The notes beneath the pieces were generated by a model. It saw only the letters and a program-made list of their open reading frames with translations. It was not told the origin of the DNA and did not search any database. Positions 59,729 through 64,000 of a DNA stretch of 64,000 nucleotides are shown here, piece by piece. Each line of letters begins with the position of its first letter. The stretch's first letter is position 1. Origin of the DNA: Vibrio pectenicida (lineage in GTDB: Bacteria; Pseudomonadota; Gammaproteobacteria; Enterobacterales; Vibrionaceae); the NCBI GenBank assembly GCA_024347015.1, contig AP024889.1, positions 434,001-498,000 of the forward strand, read 5' to 3'. The translations under genes were made by a program, and so were the position numbers.

Positions 59729-60316
59729 CTATTCCCAATCCCAGATTTGTTTTGGGGTGACGATTTTCGGTAAGGGTACATCCCAAGATTCGACGGGTAG
59801 TTGTTCGACTCCCTGACACGAGTGGGCGAGTCCGATAGGTTTTGGACCCGATTTATAGTGAAACCAAGGTGCTAAAGTACGATCATAATAGCCGCCGCCC
59901 ATACCAAGACGGTGTCCTTGTTTATCAAAAGCGACTAATGGTGTGCAAATAATATCTAGCTGATTGGCAGGTATGATTGCATCTTTCATAAGCTTTGGCT
60001 CAAGTATGTTATAGCGATTGGATACCATAGTAGTGGTTGATTCGTAGCTGAGGAATAAAAGATGACCAGCAGAGAAAGGATGAATAACGGGGAGGTAAAT
60101 ATTTTTATCGACAATTCTTAACCTATTGATTAATAATGAGGTGTCTATTTCTCCGTCAGCAGGCAGGTAAAGAGCAATATGCTGTGCTTGATTGATCTCA
60201 GGCAAGCTTAAGAAGTGTTTTACCAGTGATTTGGCCGCTTGGGATTGATCTTCTTGGCTGATCTGATTGCGTTGAGTTCGGATCAACTGGCGATAGTTTT
60301 GCCGAGAAAGTGTCAT
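59729..60316 (-). CDS. ygfA: 5-formyltetrahydrofolate cyclo-ligase
   Basis: Converts 5-formyltetrahydrofolate to 5,10-methenyltetrahydrofolate using ATP. The 195 residues have the family start SRQNYRQLIRTQRNQI, then IALYLPADGEIDTSLL and the nucleotide-binding LVAFDKQGHRLGMGGGYYDRTLA. It is directly downstream of the 6S RNA gene, the conserved ssrS-ygfA arrangement, and is probably co-transcribed with it. Confidence 0.95.
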   Translation of the reverse strand: MTLSRQNYRQLIRTQRNQISQEDQSQAAKSLVKHFLSLPEINQAQHIALYLPADGEIDTSLLINRLRIVDKNIYLPVIHPFSAGHLLFLSYESTTTMVSNRYNILEPKLMKDAIIPANQLDIICTPLVAFDKQGHRLGMGGGYYDRTLAPWFHYKSGPKPIGLAHSCQGVEQLPVESWDVPLPKIVTPKQIWDWE

Positions 60317-60344
60317 AAGAATACCACTGGTGGGATATTTGTAG

Positions 60345-60527
60345 GGTACCCCAGAGTGCCGTTGGAGATTTTGACCCTTGAACCAGCTGGCTCAAGGCGG
60401 ATCAGCAATGATAACCGTAGGCTTCTCGGTTCAAGCCGAGCTTGCTCAATAGCTATCAAGTACCAACCCTTAATTATTGCTTATCGGCTCAGGGACTTAA
60501 TCCCCTCACGAACACTCCAGGGTAAAT
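60345..60527 (-). ncRNA. ssrS: 6S RNA
   Basis: Regulatory RNA that mimics an open promoter and binds sigma-70 RNA polymerase. The minus-strand sequence contains AGTCCCTGAGCCGATA, nearly identical to E. coli 6S RNA, and CCGAGAAGCCT and GGTTCAAGGGT segments in the same order. The ends pair as a 12-bp closing stem: UACCCUGGAGUG (60524-60513) with CACUCUGGGGUA (60358-60347). The location between zapA and ygfA is the standard one. Exact ends are estimated from the closing stem. Confidence 0.93.
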
Positions 60528-60548
60528 TTTTGTCTCAGGCTTTAAAAC

Positions 60549-60857
60549 TTATCGCGGCTCTAATTTTACTTGATTGAGCGCAGTAGTTAGTGATGCCGTC
60601 AATTGTTCCAATTTGTTGGTTAACGCTTTTTTCTGTTCTACTTCTAATGTATCACGGCTTTCCAATTCATGACAGATGTTCAGTGCCACAAAGGTAAGTA
60701 ATTGCATTTCATTGGTGATTTTTGTTTTAGAGGTCATATCTTTTAGACGTTCATCAAGTTGCTTAGCCGCATTGCATAACGACTCTTCTTGCCCTGCAGG
60801 GCAATTTACCCGAGTTAACTTGCCTAAAATTTCAACTTCAACTGCTTGATTACTCAT
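60549..60857 (-). CDS. zapA: Cell division protein ZapA
   Basis: FtsZ-ring stabilising protein of 102 residues. The ATG at 60857 gives MSNQAVEVEILGKLTRVNCPAGQEESLCNAAKQLDERLKDM; the upstream open frame to 60941 is not family-like. The C-terminal half is a long helix (ICHELESRDTLEVEQKKALTNKLEQL) that forms the coiled-coil tetramer. It is divergent from ygfB, and 6S RNA lies downstream, as in E. coli. Confidence 0.93.
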   Translation of the reverse strand: MSNQAVEVEILGKLTRVNCPAGQEESLCNAAKQLDERLKDMTSKTKITNEMQLLTFVALNICHELESRDTLEVEQKKALTNKLEQLTASLTTALNQVKLEPR

Positions 60858-61093
60858 AGCGACTCTAAATACGTTAGTTGGGGGTGATATATAGATGATC
60901 ACCAAGGAGGAAACTATAGGAAAAGGCTTGTTAAGATTCAAGCTTTTCCCTCTGAAGGAGAAAAATTACCGGATAAAAATACACTAATTAGGCAAATTGT
61001 ATAAAAGCTATCCACATTAGGGCAATCGTTCGTTTTCGCTACCTTGAGTAAATGCTAGAATCGATATTATTTACTTCTTTTTGGGTCTCTTGT

Positions 61094-61669
61094 ATGAGCG
61101 AACATAAGCTACCAGCATATCTTACACTGGCGAGTGAATTTCAAACTGCGGGCTTGACTGTCAGTCCTGCGGAATTACACGGGCTTTTAGCCGGAATGTT
61201 AAGTGGTGGACTGAGTTTAACTGATAAGAGTTGGCAGCCGATGATCTTTGACTATACCAATGATGGAATGGGCTGGCCTACGAAGTCATTGCAACTTGCT
61301 CAAACCACATTGGATGCGACGATTGCTGAGCTTACCAGTTCTGCAATGAATATCTCTATCTTGATCCCTGATGAAGATGCGAGTGCCAGTTTGTTTGATA
61401 TTGCAGATGGGGTCGCGGAGTGGGTCAGTCACTATATCTCTGGGCTTGGATTGGTTGGCGCGGAAATCAAACAATCTTCTCAAAATACCAAGGAAGCAAT
61501 CGCAGATTTAGAAGAAATTGCCAAGTTAGGTATAGATGAAGAGGACGATCTCGAAGAACAAGCTCAGTTGCTTAAGCAAGTAATTGAGCATGTTAAGGTT
61601 TGTGTATTAACGATTTACGCAGAATTTGGTCAAAAACCTGCCGAGAAGAAGGCGCCAACAATTCATTAA
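61094..61669 (+). CDS. ygfB: UPF0149 family protein YgfB
   Basis: A 191-residue protein of the UPF0149/YecA-like family. The ATG at 61094 gives MSEHKLPAYLTLASEFQTAGL; the frame opens at 61052. PAELHGLLAGMLSGGL is the family signature and FDIADGVAEWVSHYISGLGLVG follows. The C-terminal third is acidic (LGIDEEDDLEEQ). Biochemical function is not established. ubiH follows after 12 bases with no pepP in between. Confidence 0.9.
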   Translation: MSEHKLPAYLTLASEFQTAGLTVSPAELHGLLAGMLSGGLSLTDKSWQPMIFDYTNDGMGWPTKSLQLAQTTLDATIAELTSSAMNISILIPDEDASASLFDIADGVAEWVSHYISGLGLVGAEIKQSSQNTKEAIADLEEIAKLGIDEEDDLEEQAQLLKQVIEHVKVCVLTIYAEFGQKPAEKKAPTIH

Positions 61670-61681
61670 TTAGGACGTTCC

Positions 61682-62860
61682 ATGAAGCAGTTTGATATTG
61701 TCATCGCCGGAGGCGCAATGGCTGGTATGACATTAGCATTAGCGATCAGTCGGCTATCAGATAATTCATTATCTATCGCTGTCGTTGAGCCTTATCAAGC
61801 CGACTATAATGTGCACCCTGGATTTGATTCTCGTGCAATTGCTTTGTCTTTGGGAACGATCAATATCCTCAAACAATTTGATCTCTGGGAGCAAATGTCC
61901 GAGTTTGCGACTGCAATAAAGCGTATTCACGTATCAGATCGTGGTCATGCAGGAGCGACTGAAATTGATCGTCAAGAAGTAGGGAGTGATGCTCTTGGGT
62001 ATGTTGTCGAGCTTGCTGATGTCGGTCACTACTATAATCAAAAAGTGAGTCAGCACAATCAGATTGAAATGTTGTGCCCAGCTCATGTCAAAGACATAGA
62101 AAGGTTGCAAAATGAAGTTCGTATCACATTAAATAATGGCCAATTGCTAGCAGGCAAGCTTTTGGTTGCAGCCGATGGTTCAATGTCGACTTGCTGCGAT
62201 CAATTGGGGGTTGAACAAGATTTGCATGATTTTAAACAGGTAGCGGTTATTGCAAACATTAAAGTGGCTCAAGCTCATCAAGGTCGAGCTTTTGAGCGTT
62301 TCACTTCATCTGGTCCAATAGCACTTCTACCTATGAGTGAGCAGAGGATGTCTTTAGTTTGGTGCTTAGAACCGGAACAAGCAGAGCAGATGATGTCCTT
62401 AGGCGATACTGAATTCAAAGAGGCGTTGCAAAGTGCTTTTGGTTGGCGTTTAGGTGAATTTGAGGCAGTTGGAAACAGAAGTTGTTATCCTTTACAACAA
62501 AGTTATCGCCAGCAAAATACCTCTCATCGATTTGCCATTGTGGGTAATGCGGCGCAAACACTTCACCCGATCGCTGGTCAAGGCTTTAATTTAGGTATTC
62601 GAGATATAGCGACACTAACTGAATCCATTTTGACTGGAATAAATGATCCCGGCGCTTACTCTGTTTTGAGTCAGTATAAACATCGCCGAGATCAGGATAG
62701 GTCAATGACTACGTCATTGACGTCATCCCTGGTGCATATTTTTTCCAATGATTATCCGACGCTCAAAATTGCTCGTAATCTGGGTTTAATGGCAATGGAT
62801 AATGTTTCGATGCTTAAAGTGCCTTTATTAACTAGAACACTAGGTTTGGTTACTAGATAG
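61682..62860 (+). CDS. ubiH: 2-octaprenyl-6-methoxyphenol hydroxylase
   Basis: FAD monooxygenase of ubiquinone synthesis. The 392 residues begin with the FAD motif FDIVIAGGAMAGMTLALAISRL. HPGFDSRAIALSLGTINIL and RIHVSDRGHAGAT are typical of UbiH rather than UbiI or UbiF. The second FAD motif FAIVGNAAQTLHPIAGQGFNLGIRD is intact. The gene lies 12 bases after ygfB and 23 bases before ubiI, so an operon is likely. Confidence 0.95.
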   Translation: MKQFDIVIAGGAMAGMTLALAISRLSDNSLSIAVVEPYQADYNVHPGFDSRAIALSLGTINILKQFDLWEQMSEFATAIKRIHVSDRGHAGATEIDRQEVGSDALGYVVELADVGHYYNQKVSQHNQIEMLCPAHVKDIERLQNEVRITLNNGQLLAGKLLVAADGSMSTCCDQLGVEQDLHDFKQVAVIANIKVAQAHQGRAFERFTSSGPIALLPMSEQRMSLVWCLEPEQAEQMMSLGDTEFKEALQSAFGWRLGEFEAVGNRSCYPLQQSYRQQNTSHRFAIVGNAAQTLHPIAGQGFNLGIRDIATLTESILTGINDPGAYSVLSQYKHRRDQDRSMTTSLTSSLVHIFSNDYPTLKIARNLGLMAMDNVSMLKVPLLTRTLGLVTR

Positions 62861-62883
62861 TAACCTGATTGAGGAATGATTCG

Positions 62884-64000
62884 ATGATGCAAAGCGTTGA
62901 TATTGCAATTGTTGGCGGAGGAATGGTAGGGCTAACACTTGCTGCTGCCTTCAAAGACACTGAATTGCGAGTGGCAGTGATTGAAAGTCAGATACCAGAT
63001 TGTGAGATTAATGACCTACCAGATGTCCGTGTTTCTGCTCTTAGTCGCTCGAGTGAAATCATCTTGCGAAATTTAGGGGTATGGGAAGGGATAAAGCAAC
63101 GACGTGTAGCACCATACTCTGCGATGGAAGTCTGGGAGCAAGATAGCTTTGCTCGTATTGAATTTGATGCGAGGAAGCTTGCACAGCCGGATTTAGGACA
63201 TATTGTTGAAAATAGAGTGATTCAGTTGTCTCTACTTGATAGGGTCAAACAGCTGCCCAACGTTAGTCTTCATATGCCTGCTCAATGCCATTCTATGGCT
63301 GTTGGTGAACGCGAAGTATGGTTAAATTTAGCTAATGGACAGGGAATAACTGCAAAGCTTGTAGTCGGCGCTGATGGAGCAAATTCTTGGCTGCGTAGGC
63401 AGTTGGATATTCCTCTCACTCATTGGGATTATGGCCATAGTGCCTTGGTAGCGAATATTTGGACTGCTGAGGAACATGAAAAAGTAGCTCGTCAGATTTT
63501 TACTGCTCAAGGCCCACTTGCTTTTTTACCTATGAATCAAAGTAATATGAGCTCAATAGTTTGGTCTACTGAACCCAAACGAGCAGAAAACTTGATGGCT
63601 ATGTCTGATCAAGAATTTAATAAAGCACTGACGGCAGAATTCGATGCAAGATTGGGCTTATGTGAAGTGATTGGCAAGCGAGCCTCATTCCCACTTAAAA
63701 TGCGTTATGCTCGTGATTTTGTGGTGGATCGCGTTGCGTTAGTCGGTGATGCTGCTCACACCATTCACCCTTTGGCTGGTCAAGGTGTAAATTTGGGGCT
63801 ACTTGATGCTGCCAGTCTTGCTCAAGAAGTTCAAGCTAATTGGCGTAAAGGCCAAGACATTGGCAGTCGCCGTAGCCTCCGCAGTTATGAGCGTTGGCGT
63901 AAATCTGAAACTGCCAAGATGATCGCGTCTATGCAAGGCTTTAAGGACTTATTTTCTGGCAGTAATCCAGCCAAAAAACTTGTGCGAGGGCTAGGGATGA
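62884..64000 (+). CDS. ubiI: UbiI/VisC-type FAD hydroxylase (partial, C-terminus off the right edge)
   Basis: Ubiquinone-biosynthesis C5-hydroxylase relative. Two adjacent ATGs (62884 and 62887) can start it. The frame is open to the window end, giving 372 residues, close to the usual total of about 400. FAD motif SVDIAIVGGGMVGLTLAAAF, then DVRVSALSRSSEIILRNLGVW, LVVGADGANSWLRRQL, and RVALVGDAAHTIHPLAGQGVNLGLLDAASLA are present. It is co-directional with ubiH, as in E. coli. Confidence 0.92.
   Translation, partial: MMQSVDIAIVGGGMVGLTLAAAFKDTELRVAVIESQIPDCEINDLPDVRVSALSRSSEIILRNLGVWEGIKQRRVAPYSAMEVWEQDSFARIEFDARKLAQPDLGHIVENRVIQLSLLDRVKQLPNVSLHMPAQCHSMAVGEREVWLNLANGQGITAKLVVGADGANSWLRRQLDIPLTHWDYGHSALVANIWTAEEHEKVARQIFTAQGPLAFLPMNQSNMSSIVWSTEPKRAENLMAMSDQEFNKALTAEFDARLGLCEVIGKRASFPLKMRYARDFVVDRVALVGDAAHTIHPLAGQGVNLGLLDAASLAQEVQANWRKGQDIGSRRSLRSYERWRKSETAKMIASMQGFKDLFSGSNPAKKLVRGLGM

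Overview
The window is a chromosomal segment of a gammaproteobacterium of the Vibrionaceae type, most likely a Vibrio. The evidence is the gene content and order: metK-tkt-epd-pgk-fbaA-mscS, ispB-rplU-rpmA-obgE, leuABCD divergent from leuO, then an acyl-CoA ligase, ilvIH, and serA-rpiA-ygfA-6S RNA-zapA-ygfB-ubiH-ubiI. Protein lengths also match family norms, and the intergenic DNA is AT-rich. No tRNA, rRNA, CRISPR array, transposase, integrase or complete insertion sequence was seen. metK is cut by the left edge and ubiI by the right edge.

Region 1 (1-13934) is core metabolism: SAM synthesis (metK, under a MetJ-type operator), the pentose phosphate/glycolysis string tkt, epd, pgk, fbaA, then mscS, a YggE-type SIMPL protein, pykF, a DeoR-type regulator and glmS.

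Region 2 (about 13.9-35.2 kb) is an accessory stretch between two conserved blocks. It starts just downstream of glmS, the classic Tn7-type insertion neighbourhood. It holds a four-helix membrane protein followed by an integron attC-like relic, a DUF3644 protein with a HEPN-type R-x4-H motif, a DUF2913 protein, a large hybrid histidine kinase with two good receiver domains, a SigZ-type ECF sigma factor, a GNAT acetyltransferase, a small [2Fe-2S] protein, a cysteine-tailed glutathione S-transferase relative, a coiled-coil membrane protein, a DUF1835 protein, a VOC protein, an exported FAD amine oxidase, a two-partner secretion pair (a 1722-residue TpsA adhesin and its TpsB transporter), and ygiW followed by a decayed mini-ORF.

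Region 3 (35.2-41.3 kb) is core: ispB divergent from rplU-rpmA, then obgE, the split exporter yjjP-yjjB, folA and a DUF547 lipoprotein-sized exported protein.

Region 4 (41.3-57.3 kb) is branched-chain amino acid synthesis: leuABCD with a readable leader peptide (six Leu codons in two runs), an attenuator terminator and a good promoter, divergent leuO, an FAA1-type acyl-CoA ligase and ilvIH. A eukaryotic-like TPR/O-GlcNAc transferase (GT41) gene sits on the opposite strand just upstream of ilvIH. glpT and glpQ follow.

Region 5 (57.5-64 kb) holds serA (with a near-consensus PurR box upstream), rpiA, ygfA, 6S RNA, zapA, ygfB, ubiH and ubiI. The pepP gene that sits between ygfB and ubiH in E. 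coli is absent.

The most interesting stretch is 14.2-16.5 kb: an apparent orphan integron gene cassette beside a HEPN-motif protein downstream of glmS. Next are the GT41 gene, the cluster around the orphan sigma factor, and the stop-interrupted mini-ORF after ygiW whose ribosome binding site lies in an inverted repeat.
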